64,000 bases of DNA from Flavobacterium panacagri (GTDB taxonomy: Bacteria; Bacteroidota; Bacteroidia; Flavobacteriales; Flavobacteriaceae), in NCBI RefSeq assembly GCF_030378165.1, contig NZ_CP119766.1, forward strand, positions 4,154,001-4,218,000, given 5' to 3'. Position 1 is the stretch's first letter. The number at the start of each line of letters is the position of its first letter. Below are positions 1 through 8,215 of this stretch, one piece after another. Both the position numbers and the translations under genes were made by a program. The notes beneath the pieces were generated by a model. That model did no database searches, was not told the DNA's origin, and saw only the letters and a list, made by a program, of their open reading frames with translations.

Positions 1-40
1 TAGTGCAAATTTGTGTAATTCGTGGCCGTAAAAAAACTTT
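1..40. repeat. partial copy of an intergenic palindromic repeat
   Basis: Positions 6-27 resemble the right arm of the inverted repeat found at 1647-1709 (shared words AAATTTGTG and AATTCGTGGC), so this appears to be another copy of the same dispersed element, cut by the window edge. Confidence 0.45.
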
Positions 41-68
41 ATAATCTGTGGCAAAATAAAAAAGTAAA

Positions 69-1637
69 ATGAAAAATTTAAAAATAAACAATCGATTTAC
101 AGCTGAATTACCTGCGGATCCAGAATTAACAAATGAAATTCGTCAGGTAAAAAATACTTTGTTCTCGTATGTAAATCCAACAAAACCTTCTAATCCTGAA
201 CTAATACATGCTTCTGAAGAAGTGGCGGAATTAGTAGGGATTTCAAAAGAAGAAATTCGATCAGAAGAATTCGTAAATGTATTTTCGGGTAAAGATATTT
301 TAGATAACACACAACCTTATGCATTGTGTTATGCAGGACATCAGTTTGGTAATTGGGCCGGGCAATTAGGAGATGGACGTGCTATTAATTTAACGGAAGT
401 CGAAAACAATAATCAGTTTTATACATTACAATTAAAAGGAGCAGGAAAAACGCCTTATTCTAGAACTGCAGATGGTTTGGCAGTTTTACGTTCTTCTATC
501 AGAGAATATCTTTGTGCTGAAGCTATGCATTATTTGGGAGTTCCTACTACTAGATCGCTTTCTTTGATTCTTTCTGGAGATCAAGTTTTACGTGACATCT
601 TATACAACGGAAACCCTGCCTATGAAAAAGGCGCTGTGGTTTGTCGTGTCGCTCCATCATTTATTCGTTTCGGAAGTTACGAGATGCTGACTGCTAGAAA
701 CGAACTTAAAAATCTAAAACAATTTGTAGAGTATAGCATCAAATATTATTTTCCCGAAATTAAAGGTGAACCAAAAGAACAATATATTCAATTCTTTCAA
801 AAAGTTGCGGATACTACTCGCGAAATGATCTTGCACTGGCAAAGAGTTGGTTTCGTACACGGTGTTATGAATACCGATAATATGTCCATTCATGGAATCA
901 CGATTGATTATGGCCCTTACGGCTGGTTAGAAAATTATGATCCAGATTGGACGCCGAATACAACAGATAGCCAAAATAGAAGATATCGTTTTGGAAATCA
1001 ACCTCAAGTGGCACAATGGAATTTGTTTCAATTGGCAAATGCACTCTATCCTCTTGTGAATGAAGCCGCGCCTTTAGAAAAGATTCTAGATTCTTTTATT
1101 ACTAATTTTGAAGAAGATTACAAGCTAATGTTTTTAAGTAAATTAGGTATATTTACTTCAAGTGATGCTGATGATAAAATTGTAAAAGGTCTTGAAGAAA
1201 TTTTACAGTTATCAGAAACGGATATGACTATCTTTTTTAGAAATCTTAGCCAAATTAAGAAGTATGATTCCGTAGAACAAGCATTTGAAAAAATTGAATA
1301 TGCATTTTATCTACCACAAGAAATAAAAGATACCATTTTAGATGCATGGCAGAAATGGCTTTCTGTTTATCTAAAAAGACTAAGTGTAGAAACGCTTTCA
1401 GATGAAGAACGTGCTTTAAAAATGAATCAAATAAATCCAAAATATGTGCTTCGAAATTATATGGCTCAATTGGTGATAGATGCGGCAGATAAAGGAGATT
1501 ATTCTTTAGTTGAGGAATTATTCCAGCTACTGAAAAAACCTTATGATGAGCAGCCTGAATCTGAAAAATGGTTCGCCAAACGTCCAGATTGGGCAAGAAC
1601 AAAAGTTGGCTGCTCAATGCTTTCTTGCAGTTCTTAA
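69..1637 (+). CDS. selO: SelO/YdiU family protein adenylyltransferase
   Basis: Pseudokinase-fold enzyme of the SelO family, which transfers AMP from ATP to protein hydroxyl groups and is linked to the oxidative stress response. The 522-residue product has the family hallmarks: the glycine/lysine nucleotide-binding stretch KGAGKTPYSR near residue 123, followed by an arginine-rich helix; HGVMNTDN near residue 264 (catalytic loop); and DYGPYG from Asp280 (metal-binding DFG equivalent). It ends with the conserved redox tail CSMLSCSS (Cys515 and Cys520); in animals the second position is selenocysteine, here it is plain cysteine. The length is normal for the family. It stands alone and converges on the YpdA-type gene, with a palindromic element between the two stops. 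The identification is firm; the protein targets cannot be read from sequence. Confidence 0.95.
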   Translation: MKNLKINNRFTAELPADPELTNEIRQVKNTLFSYVNPTKPSNPELIHASEEVAELVGISKEEIRSEEFVNVFSGKDILDNTQPYALCYAGHQFGNWAGQLGDGRAINLTEVENNNQFYTLQLKGAGKTPYSRTADGLAVLRSSIREYLCAEAMHYLGVPTTRSLSLILSGDQVLRDILYNGNPAYEKGAVVCRVAPSFIRFGSYEMLTARNELKNLKQFVEYSIKYYFPEIKGEPKEQYIQFFQKVADTTREMILHWQRVGFVHGVMNTDNMSIHGITIDYGPYGWLENYDPDWTPNTTDSQNRRYRFGNQPQVAQWNLFQLANALYPLVNEAAPLEKILDSFITNFEEDYKLMFLSKLGIFTSSDADDKIVKGLEEILQLSETDMTIFFRNLSQIKKYDSVEQAFEKIEYAFYLPQEIKDTILDAWQKWLSVYLKRLSVETLSDEERALKMNQINPKYVLRNYMAQLVIDAADKGDYSLVEELFQLLKKPYDEQPESEKWFAKRPDWARTKVGCSMLSCSS

Positions 1638-1640
1638 TTT

Positions 1641-1716
1641 TTTTTTCGCCACGAATTCACGAATTTTTTTTTGACAATCTACTGAGTGAAAATTTGTGAA
1701 TTCGTGGCGGAAAAAA
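1641..1716. repeat. inverted repeat between convergent genes, possible bidirectional terminator
   Basis: Two 21-base arms (1647-1667 and 1689-1709) are complementary except at one position, flanked by T-runs on the left and A-runs on the right. It fills the gap between the stops of selO and the YpdA-type gene, so it could end transcription from both sides. The core word CCACGAATTCACGAAT is shared with the partial copy at the window start, which marks it as a dispersed repeat and not a one-off terminator. Confidence 0.65.
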
Positions 1717-2688
1717 CTATTTAGAAGTAATGTAATCCAAAATCATACTAGCGTGGATTCTTGAATTTTCTATAAACCATTTGTGTGTCTGCATACCGCC
1801 GCAGACAACACCAGCCAAAAATAAACCTTCTACATTGGTTTCCATTGTTTCTGAATTATAGACTGGAATTTTTAGTTCATCATTAGAAAGCTGAATTCCC
1901 ATTTTTTCTAAGAAATTCAAATCAGGTTTATAGCCTGTTAATGCTAGAACGAAATCATTCTCAATCGTTATTTTACCGTTTGGCGTTTCAATTTCAACTT
2001 CATTTTCACGTATTTCAGTAATATTCGATTGAAAATAGGCTTTGATACTTCCTTCCTCTATACGATTTTCTATATCTGGTTTTACCCAATACTTTACACG
2101 GTTATTGATTTCGTTTTTACGAATCACCATCGTAACCTCTGCTCCTTTTCTCCAGCACTCTAACGCTGCATCTACAGAAGAGTTGTTCGCTCCTACTACC
2201 AAAACTTTTCTAAAAGCATATTCATGTGCTTCTTTGTAGTAATGACGAACTTTAGGAAGGGTTTCTCCTAAAACATTCATCTCAATTGGAATGTCATAAA
2301 AACCAGTTGCAATGATGACATTTTTAGATTGATATTCTTGTTTATCTGTTTTTATATGGAAAATAGAATTGCTGTCTTTTTGTACATTATTAACTTTTTC
2401 AAAAAGATTAATATTGAATTTAAAATAACGATGAATGTTTCTGTAGTATTCTAAAGCTTCCTGGCGTCCTGGTTTTGGTGCCAAACAATTAAAAGGAATA
2501 TCTCCAATTTCCAATCTTTCGGCAGTTGAGAAAAAAGTCATATAAAGAGGATAGTTGAAAATACTGTTTACTATCGCACCTTTTTCTATAATTAAATATC
2601 TCAGGTTTTTCTTTTCGGCTTCAATGGCGCAGGCAAGTCCAATTGGGCCACCGCCTACTATTATAAGGTCGTATATTGATTCTGTCAT
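1717..2688 (-). CDS. ypdA: YpdA-family FAD/NADPH-dependent reductase (putative bacillithiol disulfide reductase)
   Basis: Two-dinucleotide-binding flavoprotein. The N-terminus has the FAD-binding motif VGGGPIGLACA (residues 11-21), and a second Rossmann motif VVGANNSSVDAA lies near residue 164 for NADPH. The C-terminal FAD motif region (GLFLAGVVCGG) is also present. There is no CxxC active site of the thioredoxin-reductase kind, in line with YpdA/Bdr proteins, which reduce bacillithiol disulfide. The 323-residue length matches the family. It lies one base downstream of the CYTH gene, so the two are probably co-transcribed. Family assignment is strong; the substrate is inferred from the family, since no bacillithiol synthesis gene is in the window. 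Confidence 0.85.
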   Translation of the reverse strand: MTESIYDLIIVGGGPIGLACAIEAEKKNLRYLIIEKGAIVNSIFNYPLYMTFFSTAERLEIGDIPFNCLAPKPGRQEALEYYRNIHRYFKFNINLFEKVNNVQKDSNSIFHIKTDKQEYQSKNVIIATGFYDIPIEMNVLGETLPKVRHYYKEAHEYAFRKVLVVGANNSSVDAALECWRKGAEVTMVIRKNEINNRVKYWVKPDIENRIEEGSIKAYFQSNITEIRENEVEIETPNGKITIENDFVLALTGYKPDLNFLEKMGIQLSNDELKIPVYNSETMETNVEGLFLAGVVCGGMQTHKWFIENSRIHASMILDYITSK

Positions 2689-2689
2689 T

Positions 2690-3163
2690 TTATTTCTGCC
2701 AGTCTTTAAAAGGATTTTTACTTAAATAAGCATTGTAATATCTTTCATCATTGGTCACTTCTTCGCCAAGCCATTCTGGTTGTTCAAAAGATTCTGTTTC
2801 AGAGTTTAACTCGATTTCGGCCATTATCAAACCTTCATTTTCTCCATAAAACTCATCGACTTCATAAACATGATTTCCTGATTTTATTTCATAACGTGTT
2901 TTTTCAATTTTACCTTTTTCACATAATTTCAAAAGTTCTGTTGCCTCATCCAACGGAATTTCATTTTCCCATTCAAAACGAGACATACCGCCGCTCTGGC
3001 TTATTCCTTTAATAGTGATAAACCCTTTATTGCCTTTTATTCTGACTCTAACAGTTCGTTCTGGAGCAGAACTCAAATATCCTTGAGCAATTTTATTCTG
3101 AGTAAAAGCTTGATTCTTGAAGTCGTCAGATTTGACAAGAAATTTTCTTTCTATTTCGACCAT
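2690..3163 (-). CDS. CYTH domain protein
   Basis: Small (157 aa) tunnel-fold triphosphatase/cyclase-type protein. The family signature ExExK is at the very N-terminus (MVEIERKFLV, Glu3, Glu5, Lys7), and alternating charged strands follow (for example TVRVRIKGNKGFITIKG). CYTH proteins bind triphosphorylated substrates or polyphosphate with divalent metal; members include class IV adenylate cyclases and inorganic or thiamine triphosphatases. Bacterial single-domain forms of this size are most often triphosphatases, but the substrate cannot be fixed from sequence. It is the first gene of a probable two-gene unit with the YpdA-type reductase (one base between them). Confidence 0.88.
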   Translation of the reverse strand: MVEIERKFLVKSDDFKNQAFTQNKIAQGYLSSAPERTVRVRIKGNKGFITIKGISQSGGMSRFEWENEIPLDEATELLKLCEKGKIEKTRYEIKSGNHVYEVDEFYGENEGLIMAEIELNSETESFEQPEWLGEEVTNDERYYNAYLSKNPFKDWQK

Positions 3164-3317
3164 TTTAAAATGTAAAATTATTTTAATGCAAGTTACTCAT
3201 TTTAATCAAGTCCTTAAAAAGATAAAAAACGAAAATTATGTTAATTTGAATCTTTTACTTTAAAACAAAAACATTAAAATAACTGATTATTAATATATTA
3301 CGTGTTATTTTTTTAGT

Positions 3318-3325
3318 TAAATTTG
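3318..3325 (+). promoter_or_regulatory. candidate -7 promoter box
   Basis: TAAATTTG matches the Bacteroidota -7 consensus TAnnTTTG and lies 23 bases before the OmpA-family start codon. No clear TTTG -33 box is visible at the expected distance. Confidence 0.4.
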
Positions 3326-3348
3326 ATAGAATCTTAACTTCATCATCT

Positions 3349-4266
3349 ATGTCTAAAAAAGCACTTTATCTATTAGGCATTGCAATAACCATTATTTTAG
3401 GTACTTTTTTATACCTTAAATTCTGCTGCAACTGCTCTGAGAAAATTACAACGGATGATACTCCAAAAACAGTTTCAACACCTGTTCAAGAGCCTAATTT
3501 TGTTCCGTTTGTATTAAATGGTCCTGGAATTGAATATCAGACAAATGATAATCTCAAGTTCCTTAAAAACAGCGCAACTTTAATAATACCTATTAGTGAT
3601 TCTGTCATAAGTGGTATTCAAAAATTAAAGACATTCTTGGTTTCAAACCCTCAGCAGAAAGTAACTATAACTGGCTATGCAACATCTGATGAAACAAATT
3701 CCACCACTTTTGAGAATTTAGGTCTGGCAAGAGCAAATGAAGTTAAAAACTATTTTGTCTCTGAAGGACTATCAGAAAAACAATTCAACACAAAAGGAGA
3801 AATTATAGACAAATGGAAAATGCGCGCCGACACACTTCTAGGGCCTGCAAATTATACCTTTGATACTATAGACTCTACTTCTACAACTGCAGCAACTGAT
3901 GAATGGACTACTTTAAAGGATAAAATTAATGCAGATCCTTTAATTCTTCATTTCAATACGAATCAGTCCAAAGAAACTTTAACGACTCTTGAAAAACAGA
4001 AAGTTGCCGATATTGTGAAATATACTGAACACGTAAAAGATGCGGTAGTTTTAGCTGTTGGACATTCTGATAATGTTGGGAACCGTGATTCAAACATTGT
4101 TTTGGGACAAAAAAGAGCAGCATTTTCCAAAAATTATCTTTCTAAAAATGGTATTGCTCCCACAAGGATTGAAACACAATCCAAAGGACCAGATGAACCA
4201 ATTGGAGATAACAATACTTCTGAAGGAAAAGCATCAAACAGAAGAACCGTAATTACTATCAAATAA
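3349..4266 (+). CDS. Membrane-anchored protein with two OmpA-like domains
   Basis: A single N-terminal membrane segment (about residues 5-25) is followed by two cysteines and a Thr/Pro-rich linker, then two OmpA-like peptidoglycan-binding regions. The first spans roughly residues 75-150 (includes KVTITGYATSDE and GLARANEVKNYF). The second spans about 195-305 and is the better conserved: VLAVGHSDNVGNRDSN, LGQKRAAFSKNYL and the terminal ASNRRTVITIK. Proteins of this type tie the envelope to peptidoglycan. The next gene begins 19 bases downstream and also has an N-terminal membrane anchor, so the pair may act together at the cytoplasmic membrane. The first domain is degenerate, so whether it binds peptidoglycan is uncertain. 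Confidence 0.85.
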   Translation: MSKKALYLLGIAITIILGTFLYLKFCCNCSEKITTDDTPKTVSTPVQEPNFVPFVLNGPGIEYQTNDNLKFLKNSATLIIPISDSVISGIQKLKTFLVSNPQQKVTITGYATSDETNSTTFENLGLARANEVKNYFVSEGLSEKQFNTKGEIIDKWKMRADTLLGPANYTFDTIDSTSTTAATDEWTTLKDKINADPLILHFNTNQSKETLTTLEKQKVADIVKYTEHVKDAVVLAVGHSDNVGNRDSNIVLGQKRAAFSKNYLSKNGIAPTRIETQSKGPDEPIGDNNTSEGKASNRRTVITIK

Positions 4267-4285
4267 TTAATCAAAACATACGATC

Positions 4286-4834
4286 ATGAATATACCTTGT
4301 ATCTTAATACCTGTGCTAGTGGGATTAATCTGTGGAATTTTAGGTTACTTACTAGGAAAAATGAATTCGAAAAATGACGATTCTCTTGAATTGTCGCTGC
4401 AAGCAGATTTGGATGCGTGTAAAGCTAATACCCGAAATCTCAATGCAAGAATTACTACTTTAGAGGCTGATTTAGCAGCAGCAAAAGCCAATCCAGCTCC
4501 TCAATCATTTGCCGGAACCGCTCCAGCTGTGATTCCATTTAATAGCGAATTGGCTGCGACCGTTCTCGGTAAAAAAATAAAAGAAAATGATTTGAAAGTG
4601 GTAGAAGGAATCGGGCCAAAAATAGAAGCTTTGTTTAACGATGCCGGAATAAAAACGTGGTATGATCTTTCTCAAGCATCAACTGATAAATTACAATCTA
4701 TTCTAGATGCAGGAGGTGAAAATTATGCCATACATAATCCAAGTACATGGGCCAAACAAGCATTATTCGCTTATCAAGGAAAATGGCAGGAATTGAAAGA
4801 CTGGCAGGATAGTCTTTTAGGTGGAAAAGAGTGA
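4286..4834 (+). CDS. Membrane-anchored helix-hairpin-helix protein, function unknown
   Basis: The 182-residue product has one N-terminal membrane helix (about residues 4-24, with a GxxxG-like face), a charged coiled-coil stretch (about 30-70) and a C-terminal domain beginning near residue 100 with LKVVEGIGPKIEALFNDAGI. That is a helix-hairpin-helix motif of the kind also seen in ribosomal-protein-fused and DUF4332-like proteins, usually a nucleic-acid or protein contact. It follows the double-OmpA gene with a 19-base gap. The pairing of a peptidoglycan-type protein with a membrane-bound HhH protein is unusual; I do not know a function. Confidence 0.75.
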   Translation: MNIPCILIPVLVGLICGILGYLLGKMNSKNDDSLELSLQADLDACKANTRNLNARITTLEADLAAAKANPAPQSFAGTAPAVIPFNSELAATVLGKKIKENDLKVVEGIGPKIEALFNDAGIKTWYDLSQASTDKLQSILDAGGENYAIHNPSTWAKQALFAYQGKWQELKDWQDSLLGGKE

Positions 4835-4848
4835 TTCTGTTAAGGTTC

Positions 4849-5008
4849 AGAGTGACAAAGTAACAAAGTTGCAAAGGTTTTAGCTTTTGTGCAGAAGCTT
4901 TGTCTTAGTTTACTTTTTTCTTTAATTAATTATACAAAAAAAGGTGCAAAGTTTTTACTCTGTACCTTTTTTGCTTTGTTACTTTGCTACTTTGTACCTC
5001 TGTCACTT
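4849..5008. repeat. nested inverted repeat with internal terminator-like hairpin
   Basis: The outer arms are CTTTG-rich (4849-4868 against roughly 4974-5008). Inside, 4936-4972 forms an A-run/T-run hairpin built on AAGGTGCAAAG and CTCTGTACCTT. It lies between the convergent HhH and menC genes and probably terminates both. CTTTG-rich words also occur in the gaps at 16860, 25040 and 39300. Confidence 0.6.
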
Positions 5009-6045
5009 TAAAAAAAATCCTTTTGCCATTCTTTTGTGGTGTTATACCACAACTTACCATTTTTAACTTCTAGGGGACAATCTATATTATTAGTATATAA
5101 AGCTCCAGTTCCTAAACCTTGTGGCATTTCTGAGTTTTGAATAAAAGTCCATTGTGCAATGGCATTCAAACCAATATTACTCTCTAAAGCTGAAGTAATC
5201 CACCAGCCAATATTATACTTTTCTGCGAGTGTAATCCATTCTTGAGTTCCTCTAAAGCCTCCAATAAAACTTGGTTTTAAAATAATATATTGGGGTTTTA
5301 TTTCCTTCAGTAATTTTTCTTTTTCTTGAAATGTAAATACACCAATAAGCTCTTCATCTAAAGCAATTGGAAATGGTGTTTCTTTACAAAGTTTTTCCAT
5401 TTCTGTTATATTACCTTTTTTAATTGGCTGTTCAATGCTATGTAATTGAAATTTATTTAATTGATCTAACTTATCTAAAGCTTCAGTTAAAGAAAAAGCA
5501 CCGTTTGCATCTACGCGAATTTCTATCTCTTCAGGAGAAAAATGACTTCTAATGAATGCTAATAATTCCAATTCTTTCTCAAAATCAATAGCTCCGATTT
5601 TAAGTTTTATACAATTAAAACCATCGGCTAATTTATCTTCAATCTGCTGTTTCATAAAGTCAGGTTCTCCCATCCAAACCAAACCATTTATATTGATTGA
5701 ACTCAAATTTTCAGTAAAATCAGACGGAAATAAAAGGTAGGGATCTTCATTATTTAATGATAAAAAAGCCATTTCAATTCCAAACTGGATTGATGGAAAT
5801 TCTAACAAGGCTTCCCAAAGTGCTTTTTCTCCTAAATGAATATTATCACAGGTCCATTTTAGTTTTTCTTCGTAATCTTCACGATCATCAGCACTTAATC
5901 CGCGAAGAATGCCGCATTCTCCTATTCCTTTTCTGCCATTTTCTTCTAAGATTATAAACCAAGTTTCTTTTTCGGTCATAACTCCTCTAGAAGTCCCTGA
6001 TGGTCTTTTAAATTCTAATAAATACTTGTGATAAGATGCGTTCAT
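5008..6045 (-). CDS. menC: o-Succinylbenzoate synthase
   Basis: Enolase-superfamily enzyme of menaquinone synthesis; it dehydrates SHCHC to o-succinylbenzoate. All expected residues are visible: the KxK pair Lys147/Lys149 (CIKLKIG), metal ligands Asp179 (RVDANGAF), Glu205 (HSIEQP) and Asp230 (IALDEE), and the second catalytic lysine Lys257 (IILKPS). Length (345 aa) is typical. It is the most distal of the minus-strand menaquinone genes; menB and menA lie 2-4 kb upstream, separated by a hydrolase and a TPR gene and by a terminator at 7460-7498, so it may be read from the TPR-gene promoter. menE, which often follows menC, is absent. Confidence 0.95.
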   Translation of the reverse strand: MNASYHKYLLEFKRPSGTSRGVMTEKETWFIILEENGRKGIGECGILRGLSADDREDYEEKLKWTCDNIHLGEKALWEALLEFPSIQFGIEMAFLSLNNEDPYLLFPSDFTENLSSININGLVWMGEPDFMKQQIEDKLADGFNCIKLKIGAIDFEKELELLAFIRSHFSPEEIEIRVDANGAFSLTEALDKLDQLNKFQLHSIEQPIKKGNITEMEKLCKETPFPIALDEELIGVFTFQEKEKLLKEIKPQYIILKPSFIGGFRGTQEWITLAEKYNIGWWITSALESNIGLNAIAQWTFIQNSEMPQGLGTGALYTNNIDCPLEVKNGKLWYNTTKEWQKDFF

Positions 6046-6132
6046 TTTTTTTAGATGCTAAGATACTAAGCTACTGAGATGCTAAGTTTTTTTTTAAACC
6101 GACTTTAAGAAGCAACTTTATATCTAAGAAAC

Positions 6133-7371
6133 TTAATTGTATAATTTTAATATTTTTTCAAAATCTTTTGAAGGTAAACCTGCTTTTTCAAAAGCCTGAA
6201 AATCGAGTTTTGTTTTCTCAATCCAGCTCAAACTGTCTGTAACGTTCTGAGTTTGGTATTTTTTATAAATAGCTTTAGCTGCGCTGTAATCGTTACTCAC
6301 TAAATAGGTATGTGCTAAATTCAATTTTACCAATAATTCTGTGTCATCTAGTTTTTCGCCATCTTGAAGCGCTTTTAGTGCTTTTGCATATTGTTTGGTC
6401 AAAAGATAACAATAACCAAGCGAGCTGTAATCTAAAGCTGTTGCTTTTCCTTCGTTAACAATAGTGTTTAATTTCGGAATTGCTTCGTTGTATTTCTGTG
6501 CTTTGATTAAAGATGATACTTCTTTTCTTAAATCATTAAAAACATTTTTAGAAATATCTGCATCTTTGTAACAAGCGTTTCCAAAATCTTTGTAAACTTT
6601 TGTTTTCTCAACAGCTAATAATTTCTGAAACTCATCATAACGATATTGTTTCATGATTTTATTTAAAATACAAACGCAAAAATCATCTGAATTGGCCATT
6701 TTTTGTGCCATTGTGGAAGTTTTACACAAACTGATTATTTCGTTCTTGTTGTCTTGGTTCCAACCACGGTTTAGTTTGATGTCAACCCAAGGCACAACTT
6801 CCAAAACTACTTTCTGGCTTAAAATCCAGTTTTTGCTTTCGAAACCAAACCAAATGGTGCTGATATTTTCTTTTAAGCAAGACGATCTATTAACAGATAA
6901 TCGTTTAGCATCTTTACTTACAGGTTCTGCTTGAGAATAACAGGCATCATTTATTTTTCCATCTGCCACATATTTTTTAGCATTTTCATTTGAAGTAAAA
7001 ATTGAATAAGTACATTCGTCGTCTCCAGAAATTTTTGACATCAAGAAAACAGCTCCTGCAGATCCCTGGCTTACTCCTGTTGGATCTGGAATAGTTTTAA
7101 GTAAAGAAACCAAGCTATTTGTCAGTTCTTGATTTTTATCTAAAAGTGTAATTCGGTAAACGATTTCTGTAGTTCCAACGGGAAGATCTTCTGTTGCAAT
7201 AGAGATTCTATCGCGTGCCGGAACCAAAATTTCTTTTGTAGTTGCTCGTTCTTTATCCCAATAACCGTCTTTTTGAGCAAAAACGCTATAAGAAATTACA
7301 ATAAAAAGAGCTAATAATAATTTTTTGAAAGTTGAATTTTGTGAGGATGTTTTAATTGCCACAGATTTCAC
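6133..7371 (-). CDS. Secreted TPR-repeat protein, function unknown
   Basis: The 412-residue product has an N-terminal signal peptide after a short polar extension (hydrophobic core about residues 18-30, cleavage after VFAQ). The middle part (about 35-270) matches nothing I recognise and contains several cysteines (for example SSCLKEN and DDFCVCILN). From about 280 to 380 there are TPR-like helices (YNEAIPKLNTIVNEGKA, YSSLGYCYLLTKQYAKAL). It is the only ATG choice near the signal peptide. A sigma-54-like promoter candidate lies 44-59 bases upstream, directly after the terminator of the preceding gene, so it is likely transcribed independently of menB-menA. A role in the envelope is inferred from the signal peptide only. 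Confidence 0.75.
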   Translation of the reverse strand: MKSVAIKTSSQNSTFKKLLLALFIVISYSVFAQKDGYWDKERATTKEILVPARDRISIATEDLPVGTTEIVYRITLLDKNQELTNSLVSLLKTIPDPTGVSQGSAGAVFLMSKISGDDECTYSIFTSNENAKKYVADGKINDACYSQAEPVSKDAKRLSVNRSSCLKENISTIWFGFESKNWILSQKVVLEVVPWVDIKLNRGWNQDNKNEIISLCKTSTMAQKMANSDDFCVCILNKIMKQYRYDEFQKLLAVEKTKVYKDFGNACYKDADISKNVFNDLRKEVSSLIKAQKYNEAIPKLNTIVNEGKATALDYSSLGYCYLLTKQYAKALKALQDGEKLDDTELLVKLNLAHTYLVSNDYSAAKAIYKKYQTQNVTDSLSWIEKTKLDFQAFEKAGLPSKDFEKILKLYN

Positions 7372-7414
7372 AGATTAAAATGATTTTTTATTTTAAAAAC
7401 TCCAGTATTTCAAT

Positions 7415-7430
7415 AACATAGATTGTGCCA
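7415..7430 (-). promoter_or_regulatory. candidate sigma-54-type promoter
   Basis: Read on the minus strand, TGGCACAATCTATGTT has the full -24 hexamer TGGCAC and a TG at the -12 site with the right spacing; the C of the -12 GC is replaced by T. It lies between the terminator of the UPF0173 gene and the start of the TPR gene at 7371. A second site of the same form (TGGCACA-N4-ATG) is at 30388. Confidence 0.35.
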
Positions 7431-7459
7431 AATAACAATTTCTTTTTGCCTTTAAAAAA

Positions 7460-7498
7460 TATAGCCGAATCAGGAATTATCTCCTTTCTTCGGCTATA
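7460..7498 (-). terminator. Rho-independent terminator after the UPF0173 hydrolase gene
   Basis: A 10-base perfect stem (TATAGCCGAA with TTCGGCTATA) is followed on the minus strand by a T-run. It begins 11 bases after the hydrolase stop codon. Confidence 0.75.
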
Positions 7499-7508
7499 CT
7501 TAGGATAT

Positions 7509-8186
7509 TTATAATTCTATCGATTCTCCGATTTCTAAAAGCATTAAATCTTTTCCTTTATCGAAAAATTTACGAATAGCTTCTTCGTGATTGATTTCAA
7601 TGTAACCAAAAGTATCAAAATGATATCCTAAGATTTTGTCGCATTCTACAAAGTCTGAAGCAATGATAGCATCTTCAACATCCATTGTGAAATTATCTCC
7701 AATTGGAAGAATTACTAAATCTAATTCTGTACGAAGCGGAATCAACTTCATGTCATAAGTCAAAGCAGTATCTCCAGCGATATAAATATTTTTGTGTTCG
7801 CCTTCAATTACAAATCCGCCAGGATTTCCTCCGTAGGTTCCGTCAGGAAAACTACTTGAATGAATTGCATTTACATATTTTACTTTTCCAAAATCAAATT
7901 TCCAGCTTCCACCGTGGTTCATTGGATGCGAATTGAATCCTTTGCTTCCGTAATAAGTTGCGATTTCAGCATTTGAAACAATCACAGCATTTGTATTTTT
8001 TGCAATGGTTTCAACATCCAAAACATGATCTCCATGAGCATGCGTAACCAAAATATAATCGGCTTTTAAAGAGTTGATATCAATTCCTGAAGCTTTTGGA
8101 TTTCCAGTGATAAATGGATCCACAATAATATTCTTTCCTCCTACTTCAATAGCTAAAGACGCGTGTCCGTAATATGTAATTTTCAT
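7509..8186 (-). CDS. UPF0173 metal-dependent hydrolase, metallo-beta-lactamase fold
   Basis: Cytoplasmic metallo-beta-lactamase-fold protein of 225 residues. The zinc motif HxHxDH is at His49-His54 (THAHGDHVLD), with further expected ligands in IAGDTALTYDM and in the C-terminal LGYHFDTF. The N-terminal MKITYYGHAS is the usual family start. UPF0173 proteins have no settled substrate; they resemble the UlaG lactonase. The gene lies 30 bases downstream of menA and a terminator follows it, so it is probably the last gene of a menB-menA-hydrolase transcript. A direct part in menaquinone synthesis is not known. Confidence 0.9.
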   Translation of the reverse strand: MKITYYGHASLAIEVGGKNIIVDPFITGNPKASGIDINSLKADYILVTHAHGDHVLDVETIAKNTNAVIVSNAEIATYYGSKGFNSHPMNHGGSWKFDFGKVKYVNAIHSSSFPDGTYGGNPGGFVIEGEHKNIYIAGDTALTYDMKLIPLRTELDLVILPIGDNFTMDVEDAIIASDFVECDKILGYHFDTFGYIEINHEEAIRKFFDKGKDLMLLEIGESIEL

Positions 8187-8215
8187 TTTTGTCTAATTTT
8201 AAATTTATAGTATCC

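Noticed and set aside
1255..1617. 120-codon minus-strand frame inside selO
   Set aside because: It is antisense to the conserved C-terminal region of selO and matches no family.
4058..4252. 64-codon frame within the OmpA-domain gene
   Set aside because: It is an alternative frame of a well-conserved OmpA domain.
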